Below are positions 26,558 through 36,561 of a DNA stretch of 44,305 bases, in pieces. The notes beneath the pieces were generated by a model. The model was not told the DNA's origin and ran no database searches. It worked only from the letters and a program-made list of their open reading frames with translations. The stretch spans positions 1-44,305 of the forward strand of contig NZ_JALXBK010000090.1 of NCBI RefSeq assembly GCF_026991475.1. Direction: 5' to 3'. Both the position numbers and the translations under genes were made by a program. Each line of letters starts with the position of its first letter. Position 1 is the stretch's first letter. The stretch comes from Sulfurimonas sp. (GTDB lineage Bacteria; Campylobacterota; Campylobacteria; Campylobacterales; Sulfurimonadaceae).

Positions 26558-27590
26558 TGTAAGTATAGTAATTGTTGATGATGAGACGTTAAATCTGATT
26601 TTATTAGAAGAACTGATAAAACAAGAGGGGTATATTAATTATAAAACTTTTTTGGAACCTTCTAAAGCACTAGAATATGCAAAAGAGAATAATGTAGATG
26701 CTTTAATTACTGATTATAATATGCCAAAAATGGATGGAATTGAGCTCCTTCAAAAAATGAAAGCTCTTCATCCAGACATGGTAAGTATTATGATAACGGC
26801 AAATAATGATACTGAAATGATGGAATATGCTTTGCAAAGTGGTGTGACCGAGTTTTTGCTAAAACCGATATTTCCTATTACATTTAAATTACGTTTGAAA
26901 AATATATTAGAGCTGGCATTTTCTTTGGTAATAAATAAAGATTTTAATAAAATTTTACAGCAAAAAGTTGAAGAGACAACTGATGCATTAAAAGAGAGTG
27001 AAGAAGAAATTTTAGAAGTTCTTTCTAATGCAGCAGAGTATAAAGATCCTGAAACCGCAAGCCATATTGCAAGGGTGGCATACTACTCTAAACTTATAGC
27101 TAAAAAATATGGACTTGATGAAGAGGAGCAAAACATTTTGTTTTATGCTGCTCCTTTACATGATATTGGTAAAATAGGAATTCCTGATAGTATTTTACTG
27201 AAACCTGGAAAATTAACAAAAGATGAATTTGAGAAGATGAAAGAGCATTCTAAAATAGGGGCAGGTATCTTATCTTCAAAAAACAATGAGTATATAAAAG
27301 CAGGTAGAGTTATTGCACTAACGCATCATGAAAAGTATAATGGGCAAGGCTATCCTGAGGGATTGCAAGCTGAGAATATTCCATTATTTGGTAGGATTGT
27401 TGCTATTGCAGATGTCTTTGATGCATTGACTTCTCAAAGACCTTATAAAAAAGCTTGGACCTTTGAAAATGCATTGAATCTACTTATTGAAGAAAAAAAT
27501 GAATATTTCGATCCACAGCTTGTGGATATTTTTGTCGATGCACAAGAAGAGGTAAAAAAAATTTATATGGAGTTCCAAGAAGAAGTATAA
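26547..27590 (+). CDS. Response regulator cyclic di-GMP phosphodiesterase (REC-HD-GYP)
   Basis: 347 residues. Receiver about 5-122 with VDDE, phosphoacceptor D56 (ITDYNMP) and K106 (LLKP). A coiled linker leads to an HD-GYP domain (about 150-345) with HDIGK at 205-209, a full HHEKYNGQGYP (260-270) and IVAIADVFDALTSQRPYKKAW, so it should hydrolyse cyclic di-GMP in the cytosol. The start overlaps the end of the hybrid-kinase gene, implying coupled translation and a kinase-regulator pair. The gene runs tail to tail with the double-receiver gene, only 12 bases separating the stops. Confidence 0.94.
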   Translation: MFHNVSIVIVDDETLNLILLEELIKQEGYINYKTFLEPSKALEYAKENNVDALITDYNMPKMDGIELLQKMKALHPDMVSIMITANNDTEMMEYALQSGVTEFLLKPIFPITFKLRLKNILELAFSLVINKDFNKILQQKVEETTDALKESEEEILEVLSNAAEYKDPETASHIARVAYYSKLIAKKYGLDEEEQNILFYAAPLHDIGKIGIPDSILLKPGKLTKDEFEKMKEHSKIGAGILSSKNNEYIKAGRVIALTHHEKYNGQGYPEGLQAENIPLFGRIVAIADVFDALTSQRPYKKAWTFENALNLLIEEKNEYFDPQLVDIFVDAQEEVKKIYMEFQEEV

Positions 27591-27602
27591 GTACTTTTCT
27601 TA

Positions 27603-28715
27603 TTAATTTTTCAAATTTTCTAGTGAAATAAGGAATTCATTTTCTTTTAATGGAAAAAGTTTGAGTAAATATTTTTTATTATTATATAAGATGCTATTTT
27701 TATAGGCTTTATGTTCCTTCATTGCTATAATTATATCTGTTATAATCTCCTTGTCTACTTTATCAAATGTTTGAATAAGATTATTGGAACTTTCACCAAA
27801 AATTTCTATGAATTTAGAATCACTCCATTTTTTTCTTGAGTTTGCATAAAAAATAGCGTTCGCATAAAATTTATTGAGAAATTGTTTACAGCTGTTTGAT
27901 GCTTCAATTGTGCATTGAAGATCTCGCTTATTTTGATTTTGTTGCATAACCTGTTCAATTTTAAGTTTGAGTTCTTCAGGTGAAAATGGTTTTTTAAAGT
28001 AATCAAGAGCGCCTTGTTTATATGCATTTCGCATTATCTCTATATCTAGGTTACTAGATATAATAAAGATAGGAAGATGAAAATTATTTTCATCTTGTTT
28101 TATGTTTTTTAAAATTTCAAGACCATTCATTTCGGGCATTTCCATATCGAGTAGTATCAAGTCTATTTTTTGTGATTGAATTATTTCGAATGTTTCTTCT
28201 CCATTTTTTGCTTCAAGTAGTCTGTATCCTGAAGGAGAGAGAATTTTTTTAATCATTCTTCTTATGACTACTGAATCATCTACAATTAAAATTGTATAGT
28301 TTGGATTAATCTTTATGTTATAGATAATATTTAAAATATCTTTGAGAATGATTTTTGCATTTTTACCTTTTATAACATAATCTAAAATTCCAAGTCTAAA
28401 GAGTTCATCTCTTCTGGAGAGATCATTATCTGATGTGAAAATAACAATTTTTGTCTCTTTTTCAGATTTTTGAAGTTCAAAAATAAGCTCCTCTCCATCT
28501 CCATCTGGAAGATGTAAATCCAAAATGATTAAAGTCATGTCATGTTTATTTAAAATCTCTTTTGCATCTGCCAAATTATAACTCTGAAAACATTCATACC
28601 CTTCTTCTTGAAGATGTTTTGCTACAGTATTATTTATAACACGAGAATCTTCAACAATGAGAATTTTAAAATTGTTTTTTCCTGTATCAGTTGTAGTTTC
28701 TAGACATTGAAACAT
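27603..28715 (-). CDS. Double-receiver response regulator with unassigned C-terminal domain
   Basis: 370 residues. Receiver 1 (about 16-132) has VEDS, D66 (ILDLHLPDGDG) and K116 followed by Gly instead of Pro. Receiver 2 (about 140-257) has VDDS, D190 (LLDMEMPEMNG) and K242 in KKP. The last ~110 residues are not GGDEF, EAL or a DNA-binding domain that I recognise; they include ANAIFYANSRKKWSDSKF and look like a small alpha/beta domain, possibly sensory. AAGGA sits 6 bases before the ATG, just after the HIT gene, so the pair is one transcript. It may be a phosphate sink or a second target of the hybrid kinase encoded convergently; this is inference. Confidence 0.85.
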   Translation of the reverse strand: MFQCLETTTDTGKNNFKILIVEDSRVINNTVAKHLQEEGYECFQSYNLADAKEILNKHDMTLIILDLHLPDGDGEELIFELQKSEKETKIVIFTSDNDLSRRDELFRLGILDYVIKGKNAKIILKDILNIIYNIKINPNYTILIVDDSVVIRRMIKKILSPSGYRLLEAKNGEETFEIIQSQKIDLILLDMEMPEMNGLEILKNIKQDENNFHLPIFIISSNLDIEIMRNAYKQGALDYFKKPFSPEELKLKIEQVMQQNQNKRDLQCTIEASNSCKQFLNKFYANAIFYANSRKKWSDSKFIEIFGESSNNLIQTFDKVDKEIITDIIIAMKEHKAYKNSILYNNKKYLLKLFPLKENEFLISLENLKN

Positions 28716-28724
28716 GAAAAATCC

Positions 28725-29081
28725 TTATAAGAAGTCCTTAGGATCTGCATCACTAAAGTGTCCCCATGTTAATTTTGCTCCACCTAAAACGTGAAAATGC
28801 AAATGTTTTACCTCTTGTCCACCGTTATCTCCTACATTTGTTATCACTCTGTATCCACTTTTATCAATGCCAACTTGCTTAACAAGTTCCTGAATAAATT
28901 CAGTCATTCCTGCCATTGTCTCTGGACTTACTTCATTAAAGCTATCTACATGAATTTTTGGAATTGCCAAAAGGTGTGTAGGCGCTTTTGGATTTATATC
29001 GTGAAAAGCTAAAAAGTTTTCATTTTCTAGTTCAATATTGGCATTTATCTCTTTGTTTACTATTTTACAAAATAGACACAT
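28725..29081 (-). CDS. HIT family nucleotide-binding protein (HinT type)
   Basis: 118 residues of the histidine triad superfamily, which hydrolyses nucleoside phosphoramidates and related substrates. The triad is HLHFH (H93, H95, H97) in EVKHLHFHVLGG; the N-terminus MCLFCKIVNKEI and HDINPKAPTHLLAIPK are typical of the HinT branch. N-terminal C2/C5 with H36 may form part of the zinc site found in some members. It is divergent from pheS, the arrangement I recall for Cj0898 and Cj0897c in C. jejuni. Confidence 0.93.
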   Translation of the reverse strand: MCLFCKIVNKEINANIELENENFLAFHDINPKAPTHLLAIPKIHVDSFNEVSPETMAGMTEFIQELVKQVGIDKSGYRVITNVGDNGGQEVKHLHFHVLGGAKLTWGHFSDADPKDFL

Positions 29082-29103
29082 TCTCTTTCCTTCTTTTTAT
29101 TTT

Positions 29104-29109
29104 ATTATA
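29104..29109 (-). promoter_or_regulatory. -10 element for the HIT gene and double-receiver gene
   Basis: On the minus strand this reads TATAAT, 22 bases before the HIT start codon, followed by AAGGAAAGAG as a ribosome binding site. No clear -35 box is visible. Confidence 0.5.
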
Positions 29110-29152
29110 TCATACCAAAACCTTAATGAAGCTACATATAAATTAATTTCGC

Positions 29153-29158
29153 TATAAT
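29153..29158 (+). promoter_or_regulatory. -10 element for the pheS-pheT-aroA-ispH operon
   Basis: TATAAT within CGCTATAATCC, 34 bases before the pheS TTG start. A GGAG at 29181-29184 sits eight bases before that TTG. The spacing to the start codon resembles that of the promoter at 10422. Confidence 0.6.
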
Positions 29159-29192
29159 CCAATTAAAATTTTACACTTATGGAGACTCTCAA

Positions 29193-30185
29193 TTGAAAGA
29201 GTGGTACGATAAAATAAATGAAACAGATTCTGTTGATGCTTTAGAAGAGATACGCATTGCTTTGTTTGGAAAGAAAGGTGTTTTAGCAGCACAGTTCGCA
29301 AAAATGAAAGATGTTCCAAATGAACAAAAAGGAGCATTCGCCAAAGAGTTGAATGCACACAAGCAAAACTTGATGAATGAGTTTTCTGCAAAGAAAATTG
29401 TACTGCAAACGCAGGCACTTCAAGAGGCAATGAAAGCAGAGGCAATAGATGTTTCTATGTTTTCAACGAAGAGTGCAGCAGGTGCCTTACATCCTGTAAT
29501 GGAGACTATGGATAGAATTGTTGAGTATTTTTCATCTATGAATTTTAGTGTCAAAACTGGAAATATTGTAGAAGATGATTTTCATAACTTTGAAGCACTT
29601 AATCTTCCAAAATACCATCCAGCGCGTGATATGCAAGATACATTTTACTTTAAAGATGAGATGCTTTTACGTACACACACTTCTCCTGTTCAAATTAGAA
29701 CGATGCTTGAGAACAAACCGCCTATTCGTATGATAGCACCTGGTGCAGTCTTTCGTCGTGATTATGATTTGACACATACTCCGATGTTTCATCAAGTTGA
29801 AGGTCTTTTGGTTGATAAAGAGGGAACAGTCTCTTTTGCAAACTTGAAATTTATTTTAGAAGATTTTTTGAAGTATATGTTCGGTGATGTAGATGTACGC
29901 TTTCGTCCATCATTCTTCCCATTTACAGAGCCTTCTGCTGAAGTTGACATCTCTTGTGTATTTTGTAAAGGTGAGGGGTGTAGAGTGTGCTCTCACACTG
30001 GTTGGCTTGAAGTTTTGGGATGCGGTATAGTTGATCCTAACGTTTTTGAAGCGGTAAAATACAAAAATGTAAGCGGATACGCATTTGGTTTGGGTGTTGA
30101 GCGTTTTGCTATGCTTATTCATCAAATTGGAGATCTTCGTTCACTCTTTGAGGGCGATATTAAATTACTGGAGCAGTTTCAATGA
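29193..30185 (+). CDS. pheS: Phenylalanyl-tRNA synthetase alpha subunit
   Basis: 330 residues; catalytic class II subunit of the alpha2-beta2 enzyme. N-terminal coiled region 1-85, then the catalytic core with motif 2 [18 protein letters not shown], a Cys-rich segment [12 protein letters not shown] before [10 protein letters not shown], and motif 3 [18 protein letters not shown]. Start is TTG 29193 with GGAG eight bases upstream; no ATG in frame is close enough. The stop overlaps pheT (ATGA). Confidence 0.96.
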   Translation: MKEWYDKINETDSVDALEEIRIALFGKKGVLAAQFAKMKDVPNEQKGAFAKELNAHKQNLMNEFSAKKIVLQTQALQEAMKAEAIDVSMFSTKSAAGALHPVMETMDRIVEYFSSMNFSVKTGNIVEDDFHNFEALNLPKYHPARDMQDTFYFKDEMLLRTHTSPVQIRTMLENKPPIRMIAPGAVFRRDYDLTHTPMFHQVEGLLVDKEGTVSFANLKFILEDFLKYMFGDVDVRFRPSFFPFTEPSAEVDISCVFCKGEGCRVCSHTGWLEVLGCGIVDPNVFEAVKYKNVSGYAFGLGVERFAMLIHQIGDLRSLFEGDIKLLEQFQ

Positions 30186-32518
30186 TAGTTACAAGAAGTT
30201 GGTTAAATGAGTGGATTGATTTAAGTGGTATCTCAACTGAAGATATTGCAAAGACATTTAATTCCATCGGCTTGGAAGTTGATAGAGTGCATGAGTATAG
30301 AGTACCAAAAAAGATTGTTTTTGGTAGAGTTTTAGAGTGTGAAAAACATCCTGATGCCGATAAACTGAATGTTTGTAAAGTAGATGTTGGCTCAGGTGTT
30401 CGACAAATTGTTTGTGGTGCTGCAAATGTAAGAGCTGGTTTAGATGTAGTAGTAGCAACTGTTGGTGCAGTTATGCCTTCGGGTCTTGCTATTAAGCCGG
30501 TAAAACTTCGTGGCATTGCATCTGATGGTATGATATGTTCTGCAGGTGAGATAGGACTTCCTGATCTTGGCAAAGGTATTATGGAACTTGATTCAAGTAT
30601 TGGTAAGTACGAGCTAGGTCAAGAAGTAAGTGAAAACACTATTTTAAATGATGATTTAATAGAGATTGAATTGACCGCAAATAGAGGAGACTGTCTTAGT
30701 ATTCGTGGTGTTGCGCGTGATTTGAGCGCTGCGTTTGACAGACCTATAAAAGAGTATGTAGTAACAGACAATGATGAAAAAAGAGGGGTAGGTAGGATTT
30801 TAGCGCTTACTCATGAAAACTCTTTATGTGTAAATTTAAGATACAAAGCACTTGATTTAAAAGAGCTTACTCTTCCTATGGTCATAGCCTTAAGATTAGC
30901 GCAGATTGAGGAGAAAAGAGATACAGATGTAGAGTCTCTTCTTTATTATGTTACGCAAAGTACAGGTGTGATTTTAAGAGCCTATGCACGAGACTTCTTT
31001 ACATCCGATAAAGAGAGCGTGGCAAAACTTACTGTAGGTGAAGATGCAAAAGCATTTGCTTGTATTAAATCATCTGCAAATAAAATTGCTTCCATAATCG
31101 GTGTGAATCAAAGTGATGATTCTAAAGTAAAAAATGAAAATAGTACACTTTTCTTAGAAGCGAGTTATATTCCACCAGATGTTATCTCTAAAAAAATGGC
31201 AGATAATAAAGTAGAAGCTGATGCAATGTTTTACAGAACATCAAGAGGAAGCGAACCTGAATTAGAAGGTGGTCTCTCTTATTGTGTTGATCTAATTGAG
31301 AGTTGTTCATCTTCTACTACTTATGGTGGGAGCATTGAACATCTTTACTCTTTTAAAGAAAAAATTGTAAAAGTGACAAAACAAGAGATTGATGCAATAA
31401 TTGGTGCAAATATTGATAAATCTGTTGTAACAAAAATTATGAAAAATCTTGGTTTTGATACATCAAAATCTTCTACAGATGTTTTTGTTATTCATGTACC
31501 GCAATTTAGACATGACATTGTAAATAAACAGGATATTGTTGAAGAGATTGTTCGTATGGTTGGTATTGATAATATTCCCTCTAAACCATTTTTACTTGAA
31601 GAAGAAAATAGACTTGAAGATAACTACTTTGAGTATAAAAAGCGTTCTATTTATAGACATCGTGGAGCACAAAGTGGCTTTTTTGAATCCGTACACTTTA
31701 TTTTTGATGAGAAAAAGGTTTTACAAAAGTATGGTTTTGCAACTACAAAAGAGGAGTTAGAACTTCTTAATCCTATTGTTCAAACACTTGATACCTTGCG
31801 TCCAACATTACTAACTGGTCTGCTTAAAGCAGCATCACAAAATGTAAAAAATGGATATGCTGCTGTCTCTCTTTTTGAAATAGGTTCTGTGTTTACTCCT
31901 TTACGAGAAGAGTCTTTAAACGCAGCCTTTTTAATGAGTGGTAATAAAGAGCATGAAAGTCTAACAAATGGTGGTAAACCTGCAGAAGTTGATTTTGCAT
32001 ACTTTACGCAAAAAATAGCAGATGTTGTTGGTGATGTAGAATTAAAAGAGTATAAAACTATGCATAACCTCTCACACACATATCAAACAGCACAAGTGTT
32101 GCAAAATGGTGTGGTACTTGGAGAGTTGTTCCGTGTGCATCCTGAAGTAGAAAAAGAGTATGGCTTACAAAGTACATTTTTATGTGAATTAGATTTTTCT
32201 AAACTATCTTATGGCTTGAAAATTGCGAAAAAAACATCAAAATATCAAGCATCTTTTAGAGATTTGAGCCTTTTGATGCCAAAAGATATGTCGTACGAAA
32301 AAGTAAAAAATTTAATTCAAGCAAGTGAAATCCCAAATCTTATCCGTTTTTATCCTGTAGATAGATATACAGATGAGACACTTGGAGATACTATGAGTCT
32401 TAGTCTGCGTTTTGTGCTACAATCGTATGAAAAAACACTTGAAGAAGAAGATATTACAGCCGTAATGGATAAAATTTTAGAAGAGTTAAATAAAGAACTT
32501 GGAATTGGTTTAAGATAA
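30182..32518 (+). CDS. pheT: Phenylalanyl-tRNA synthetase beta subunit
   Basis: 778 residues, full length for the bacterial long form. An N-terminal tRNA-binding OB domain (about 40-148) includes [17 protein letters not shown] at 54-70; B3/B4 editing region follows in the middle; B5 domain about 385-460; synthetase-like core about 475-670; FDX-ACB anticodon domain about 685-778 ([12 protein letters not shown] near its start). ATGA overlap with pheS and TAATG overlap with aroA indicate a coupled operon. Confidence 0.96.
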   Translation: MIVTRSWLNEWIDLSGISTEDIAKTFNSIGLEVDRVHEYRVPKKIVFGRVLECEKHPDADKLNVCKVDVGSGVRQIVCGAANVRAGLDVVVATVGAVMPSGLAIKPVKLRGIASDGMICSAGEIGLPDLGKGIMELDSSIGKYELGQEVSENTILNDDLIEIELTANRGDCLSIRGVARDLSAAFDRPIKEYVVTDNDEKRGVGRILALTHENSLCVNLRYKALDLKELTLPMVIALRLAQIEEKRDTDVESLLYYVTQSTGVILRAYARDFFTSDKESVAKLTVGEDAKAFACIKSSANKIASIIGVNQSDDSKVKNENSTLFLEASYIPPDVISKKMADNKVEADAMFYRTSRGSEPELEGGLSYCVDLIESCSSSTTYGGSIEHLYSFKEKIVKVTKQEIDAIIGANIDKSVVTKIMKNLGFDTSKSSTDVFVIHVPQFRHDIVNKQDIVEEIVRMVGIDNIPSKPFLLEEENRLEDNYFEYKKRSIYRHRGAQSGFFESVHFIFDEKKVLQKYGFATTKEELELLNPIVQTLDTLRPTLLTGLLKAASQNVKNGYAAVSLFEIGSVFTPLREESLNAAFLMSGNKEHESLTNGGKPAEVDFAYFTQKIADVVGDVELKEYKTMHNLSHTYQTAQVLQNGVVLGELFRVHPEVEKEYGLQSTFLCELDFSKLSYGLKIAKKTSKYQASFRDLSLLMPKDMSYEKVKNLIQASEIPNLIRFYPVDRYTDETLGDTMSLSLRFVLQSYEKTLEEEDITAVMDKILEELNKELGIGLR

Positions 32519-33801
32519 TGAAAAGTGTAGTTGTATCACCTGCAAAGAAATTTTCTGTAAAAATTGCTAATATAGCATCAGATAAATCTATATCACATAG
32601 AAGTGTAATGTTTGCAATGCTTGCAGATGGTGTGAGCGAAATAGAGAATTTTTTACGCGCAGAAGATACGCTTAACTCTTTAGAAATTGTAAAAAATCTT
32701 GGTACAAAAGTTGAAGATGATGGCAAAATCATTAAAATTACATCAGATGGAATAAAAGAACCTTTTGAAATTTTAGATTGTGGTAATTCAGGAACAGGTA
32801 TTCGTCTCTTTTGTGGTCTCTTAAGTTCGGCAGATGGACACTTTGTGCTTACTGGTGATAAATATCTTCGTCGTCGTCCTATGAGGCGAGTTACTGAACC
32901 TCTTAGAAGTATTGGTGCAAAAATTGATGGACGAGAAGATGGAAATCTTGCACCAATTTCTATTCGTGGTGCATCGTTAAAAGCATTTAAGTATGAGAGT
33001 AAAATAGCTTCTGCACAAGTAAAATCTTGTATGATTCTTGCTGCCTTAAACGCAGATGGTGTCTGTCAATACCATGAGCCTGAACTCTCTCGTGACCATA
33101 CTGAGAGAATGCTTCAAGGTATGGGTGCTACACTTGAAGTTGAAGGTCTTACAACTACCATAGAACCTCTTAAAAAGTTACTTTCCCCTTTGAAAATTAG
33201 AGTTCCAGCTGATCCTTCATCTGCATTCTTCTTTGCTGTTGCTGCTGCTATTACTCCTGATTCTGATGTTGTTTTAGAGGGTGTTACACTCAATCCTACT
33301 CGTATTGAAGCCTTTAAAGCATTAGAGAGAATGGGTGCAAATATTAGCTATGAGCTTAGTGACAATAAATATGAACCAGTTGGTAACATTTATGTAAAAT
33401 ATGCACCTCTGCATGCAATTGTAGTAGAAAATAATATTTCATGGCTTATTGATGAACTTCCTGCACTAAGTATTGCCATGGCTTGTGCAGATGGTGAAAG
33501 TATAGTAAAAAATGCAAAAGAGTTACGAGTAAAAGAGAGTGATAGAATCTCAACTGTAGTTATGGGTTTACGTGCTTGTTCTATTGAGGTAGATGAGTAT
33601 GAAGATGGATATAAAATTAGTGGTGGTACTTTAAGTAAAGCGACTGTAGATAGTGATGGTGACCATCGAATAGCTATGAGTTTTATTATTGCAGGCTTGC
33701 GATGTGGTATGGAAGTGAGTGATTTAGAGTGTATAAATACCTCTTTTCCAAACTTTTTTGAGTTGTTACAACAACTCACCTATGTAAAATTTAAAAATTA
33801 A
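32518..33801 (+). CDS. aroA: 3-phosphoshikimate 1-carboxyvinyltransferase (EPSP synthase)
   Basis: 427 residues; sixth step of the shikimate pathway, joining shikimate-3-phosphate and phosphoenolpyruvate. Landmarks: DKSISHRS (22-29) with the active-site Lys23, GNSGTGIR (89-96), RRRPMRR near 120, and [10 protein letters not shown] near residue 380. The start overlaps the pheT stop (TAATG). The next gene, ispH, is separated by a 131-base structured leader rather than by the tight spacing seen elsewhere in the operon. Confidence 0.97.
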   Translation: MKSVVVSPAKKFSVKIANIASDKSISHRSVMFAMLADGVSEIENFLRAEDTLNSLEIVKNLGTKVEDDGKIIKITSDGIKEPFEILDCGNSGTGIRLFCGLLSSADGHFVLTGDKYLRRRPMRRVTEPLRSIGAKIDGREDGNLAPISIRGASLKAFKYESKIASAQVKSCMILAALNADGVCQYHEPELSRDHTERMLQGMGATLEVEGLTTTIEPLKKLLSPLKIRVPADPSSAFFFAVAAAITPDSDVVLEGVTLNPTRIEAFKALERMGANISYELSDNKYEPVGNIYVKYAPLHAIVVENNISWLIDELPALSIAMACADGESIVKNAKELRVKESDRISTVVMGLRACSIEVDEYEDGYKISGGTLSKATVDSDGDHRIAMSFIIAGLRCGMEVSDLECINTSFPNFFELLQQLTYVKFKN

Positions 33802-33806
33802 GTGAA

Positions 33807-33916
33807 AAATTTCTCTCACCGTTAGGTGTAGCTTTACAGAAAATAATTTAGTTATTTTCTGCATCGTCCTTTAGGCCAGAAGTGAGAGGAATTTACAAAG
33901 GAATTACTTCCTTTGT
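33807..33916 (+). promoter_or_regulatory. Structured RNA leader upstream of ispH (three hairpins)
   Basis: Three exact or near-exact inverted repeats lie between aroA and ispH. Stem 1 pairs 33807-33819 with 33882-33894 (13 pairs, one G-U; arms contain CTCTCAC and GTGAGAG). Inside it, stem 2 pairs CAGAAAATAA (33837-33846) with TTATTTTCTG (33852-33861) around TTTAG, ten perfect pairs. Stem 3 pairs ACAAAGGAA (33895-33903) with TTCCTTTGT (33908-33916) around TTAC, nine perfect pairs, and stops one base before the AAGGAG at 33918-33923 that serves ispH. The unpaired parts of the closed loop (33820-33836, 33862-33881) contain CCGTTAGG and CCTTTAGG. It matches no riboswitch I know. Possible roles are translation control, attenuation or transcript processing. 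Confidence 0.6.
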
Positions 33917-33932
33917 GAAGGAGACAGATATC

Positions 33933-34763
33933 GTGAAAATTGAACTTGCAGAAAATTATGGATTTTGTTTTGGTGTGAAGCGTGCTATTAAAATAGCAGA
34001 AGAGAATACAAACGCAGCGACTTATGGACCACTTATTCATAACTCTAAAGAGATACAGAGACTTGATAAAGATTTTAAAGTTGGACTTGTAGAAGATTTC
34101 ACTACCTTTAAGTCTGGTGATAAAGCCATTGTTCGTACACATGGAATAGTTAAAGAGGAGTTGGCAGCTCTTAAAAGCAGCGGCGTAGATGTAGTTGATG
34201 CAACTTGTCCTTTTGTGACAAAACCACAAGAGATTGCTCAGGAGATGAGTGAAAAAGGCTACAGTGTAGTAATTTTTGGAGATGAAAAACATCCAGAGAT
34301 TAAGGGAGTAAAATCTTATGCAACGCACGGTGCAATTGTTGTTAGTTCTGTTGATGATGTAAAAGATATTAAACTTCATGAACGTGTGGCGCTCATCGCA
34401 CAAACAACACGAAAAGTAGAAGATTATATGTCTATAGCAAATTATCTTATTCCTAGACATAAAGAGGTGAGAATATTTAATACTATATGTAATGCAACTT
34501 TTGAAAATCAAGAAGCCATTCGTAAGCTTGCCAAAAAAGCAGACGTTATGATTGTTATTGGTGGAAAAAATTCATCAAATACCAAACAGCTTTTTAGCAT
34601 TTCAAAAGAGAACTGTAGTGAGAGTTATCATATTGAAGATGAGACGGAGATAGAGAGTGAATGGTTCAAAAATAAAGCACTTTGTGGTATAAGTGCCGGT
34701 GCTTCTACTCCTGATTGGATTATTCAAAACGTTATAAATAGTATAAAAAATAGTATTGTGTAG
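33933..34763 (+). CDS. ispH: 4-hydroxy-3-methylbut-2-enyl diphosphate reductase
   Basis: 276 residues from GTG 33933, preceded at nine bases by AAGGAG (33918-33923). A GTG at 33882 in frame would add 17 residues translated from the hairpin leader, with no family similarity, so it is rejected. The enzyme is the last step of the MEP isoprenoid pathway and carries a [4Fe-4S] cluster; the three ligands are C12 (GFCFGVKRA), C92 (DATCPFVTK) and C186 (TICNATFENQ). Active-site residues H36, H70 and H120/E122 and the GGKNSSNT loop (210-217) are present. It supplies isoprenoid precursors for the polyprenyl synthase at 11182. Confidence 0.95.
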   Translation: MKIELAENYGFCFGVKRAIKIAEENTNAATYGPLIHNSKEIQRLDKDFKVGLVEDFTTFKSGDKAIVRTHGIVKEELAALKSSGVDVVDATCPFVTKPQEIAQEMSEKGYSVVIFGDEKHPEIKGVKSYATHGAIVVSSVDDVKDIKLHERVALIAQTTRKVEDYMSIANYLIPRHKEVRIFNTICNATFENQEAIRKLAKKADVMIVIGGKNSSNTKQLFSISKENCSESYHIEDETEIESEWFKNKALCGISAGASTPDWIIQNVINSIKNSIV

Positions 34764-34810
34764 TTCTCTCACACAATACTATTCCCCCTTTTTCAGCTTT
34801 TTTTCATATT
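34749..34810 (+). terminator. Rho-independent-type terminator after ispH
   Basis: A perfect 13-base-pair hairpin pairs 34749-34761 with 34771-34783 (arms contain AGTATTGTGT and ACACAATACT) around a nine-base loop. It begins inside the last ispH codons and is followed by CCCCCTTTTTCAGCTTTTTTT. It should separate ispH from rpsA, which has its own -10 elements. Confidence 0.7.
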
Positions 34811-34831
34811 TCTCTTTCAATTTAATACCAA

Positions 34832-34854
34832 TATAATTAAATATTAGATATAAT
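34832..34854 (+). promoter_or_regulatory. Two -10 elements for rpsA
   Basis: TATAAT occurs twice, at 34832-34837 and 34849-34854, downstream of the ispH terminator. The second, 32 bases before the rpsA ATG, has spacing like the other promoters in this window. GAGGATAGG at about 34876-34884 is the ribosome binding site. Confidence 0.55.
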
Positions 34855-34886
34855 CACGACAATTTTTATGTAACAGAGGATAGGTA

Positions 34887-36548
34887 ATGGCGTTCGATAA
34901 CGAATCATTTGAAGAAGAAGAAAATTTTGCAGAGATGTTTGCTGCAAGTGAAAAACAACAGGAAAAAAGTCGCACAGTAGAAGGTGAGATAGTAGAGATA
35001 CAAGCTGATGACAATAGAGCATTGGTAGGTGTAGGTGATAAACTTGAAGGTATTTTAAGCCTTGATGAAATCCGTGATGAAAATGGTGAACTTAAGTTTA
35101 CTACTGGTGATAAAATCAAAGTGCTAGTTATGGGATACTACAATGAGCGTCCTAAAATTTCACACAAAAAAGTTTTAGAGCAAGAAAAAACTATTGAGTT
35201 TATTGATGCAAACAAAGATGATTTTGAAGATTTAGTGGTTGAAGGTATTATTACTAAGAAAAATCGTGGTGGTTATGTAGTAGAAGCTGATACAGTTTCA
35301 TTTTTCATGCCTCGTTCATTAGCTGCGTTTAAAGATACAGACGATGTAGTTGGTCGTAAAATCAAAGCACAAGTTATTAAAATTGATCCAGAAGAAAACT
35401 CAATTATTCTTTCTCGTCGTAAACTTTTTAACGAAGAACGTAAAAAGAAAAAAGAGATCATCGATCAACTTATGGCAGAAGATGTTATTGTTGAAGGTGT
35501 TATCAAAAAAATCACTAGCTACGGAATGTTTGTAGATGTTGGTGGTGTTGATGGTCTTGTTCACTATAATGAAATCTCTTATAAAGGGCCGGTTAATCCG
35601 TCTAAACTTTATAATGAAGGTGATGTAGTAACTGTAAAAGCTATCTCTTATGATAAAGATAAACGTCACTTATCTCTTTCTATTAAAGCTGTACAACCAG
35701 ACCCATGGGCTGAAGTTGAATCAGAACTTGATGAAGGAGATACAATTACTGTAACTGTCTCTAATGTAGAAGCGTATGGTGCATTTGTTGATCTTGGAAA
35801 TGATATTGAAGGTTTCTTACATATTTCTGAAATTACTTGGAATAAAAATGTAAAAAATCCAGGAGATTACTTAGAAGTAGGTCAAGAGATTGATGTTGAA
35901 GTTATTGAAATTAATTCAAAAACTCATAAACTTCGCGTATCTTTAAAAAGATTACTTCCAAAACCATTTGATGAGTTCTTGAAAAACTATAGAGAAGGTG
36001 ATGTTGTAACTGGTACTGTTACTTCTTTAACTGATTTTGGTGCTTTTGTTCGTATTGATGGTGTTGAAGGTCTTTTACATAATCAAGACATCTCTTGGGA
36101 TAAAAATACAAAGGCAAGAGAAGTATTAAAATCTGGAGAGGAAGTTGAAGTTAAAATTGCTAAAATCAATGCAGAAGATCAAAAAATCTCATTGAACCGC
36201 AAAACTTTACTTGAATCACCAATAGATAAATTTGCTACTACTCATAAAGTAAATGATGTAGTAACTGGAACTATTCGTGATATTAAAGATTTTGGTGTAT
36301 TTGTTTCACTTGAAGATGGTGTTGATGCACTGATCCGTGATGAAGATTTAACTCCATTAAATAAAGAAGAATTAGAAATAGGTCAAGAGATAGAAGCTGC
36401 AATTGCAAACATTGACACTCGCCGTGACCGTATCCGTTTATCTGTTAAAAAATTGGACTACATTAAAAATCAAGCGATGCTTGAAGAAATAAATGATAAC
36501 GAATCACACTCTTTAGGTGATTTAATTAAAGATAAATTGAATAAATAA
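34887..36548 (+). CDS. rpsA: 30S ribosomal protein S1
   Basis: 553 residues; binds mRNA on the small ribosomal subunit and helps initiation on weakly bound or structured leaders. Six S1 (OB-fold) repeats are visible, starting near residues 30, 112, 198, 284, 370 and 454; repeats 3-6 show the classic core (YGMFVDVG, YGAFVDLG, FGAFVRID, FGVFVSLE), while 1 and 2 are divergent as usual. An acidic N-terminal tail (DNESFEEEENFAE) precedes repeat 1. It follows its own promoters and is probably cotranscribed with the two genes after it. Confidence 0.97.
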   Translation: MAFDNESFEEEENFAEMFAASEKQQEKSRTVEGEIVEIQADDNRALVGVGDKLEGILSLDEIRDENGELKFTTGDKIKVLVMGYYNERPKISHKKVLEQEKTIEFIDANKDDFEDLVVEGIITKKNRGGYVVEADTVSFFMPRSLAAFKDTDDVVGRKIKAQVIKIDPEENSIILSRRKLFNEERKKKKEIIDQLMAEDVIVEGVIKKITSYGMFVDVGGVDGLVHYNEISYKGPVNPSKLYNEGDVVTVKAISYDKDKRHLSLSIKAVQPDPWAEVESELDEGDTITVTVSNVEAYGAFVDLGNDIEGFLHISEITWNKNVKNPGDYLEVGQEIDVEVIEINSKTHKLRVSLKRLLPKPFDEFLKNYREGDVVTGTVTSLTDFGAFVRIDGVEGLLHNQDISWDKNTKAREVLKSGEEVEVKIAKINAEDQKISLNRKTLLESPIDKFATTHKVNDVVTGTIRDIKDFGVFVSLEDGVDALIRDEDLTPLNKEELEIGQEIEAAIANIDTRRDRIRLSVKKLDYIKNQAMLEEINDNESHSLGDLIKDKLNK

Positions 36549-36561
36549 GTAATTTATTTTA

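Noticed and set aside
27806-28027. Open frames opposite or overlapping the double-receiver gene
   Set aside because: They are shadows of a clear two-receiver protein and show no independent start signals.
33821-33827. GTTAGGT fits the integron attC core pattern GTTRRRY next to an imperfect palindrome
   Set aside because: The core lies at the wrong end of the palindrome, no matching RYYYAAC partner is present, and there is no integrase or cassette context.
33882-33932. N-terminal extension of IspH from GTG 33882
   Set aside because: The extra 17 residues come from the hairpin leader, do not look like IspH, and a strong AAGGAG sits just before GTG 33933.
33852-34511. Long open frame of 219 codons on the minus strand opposite ispH
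   Set aside because: It mirrors the well-supported ispH gene, has an odd Cys/Phe/Tyr-rich composition and no ribosome binding site or family motif.
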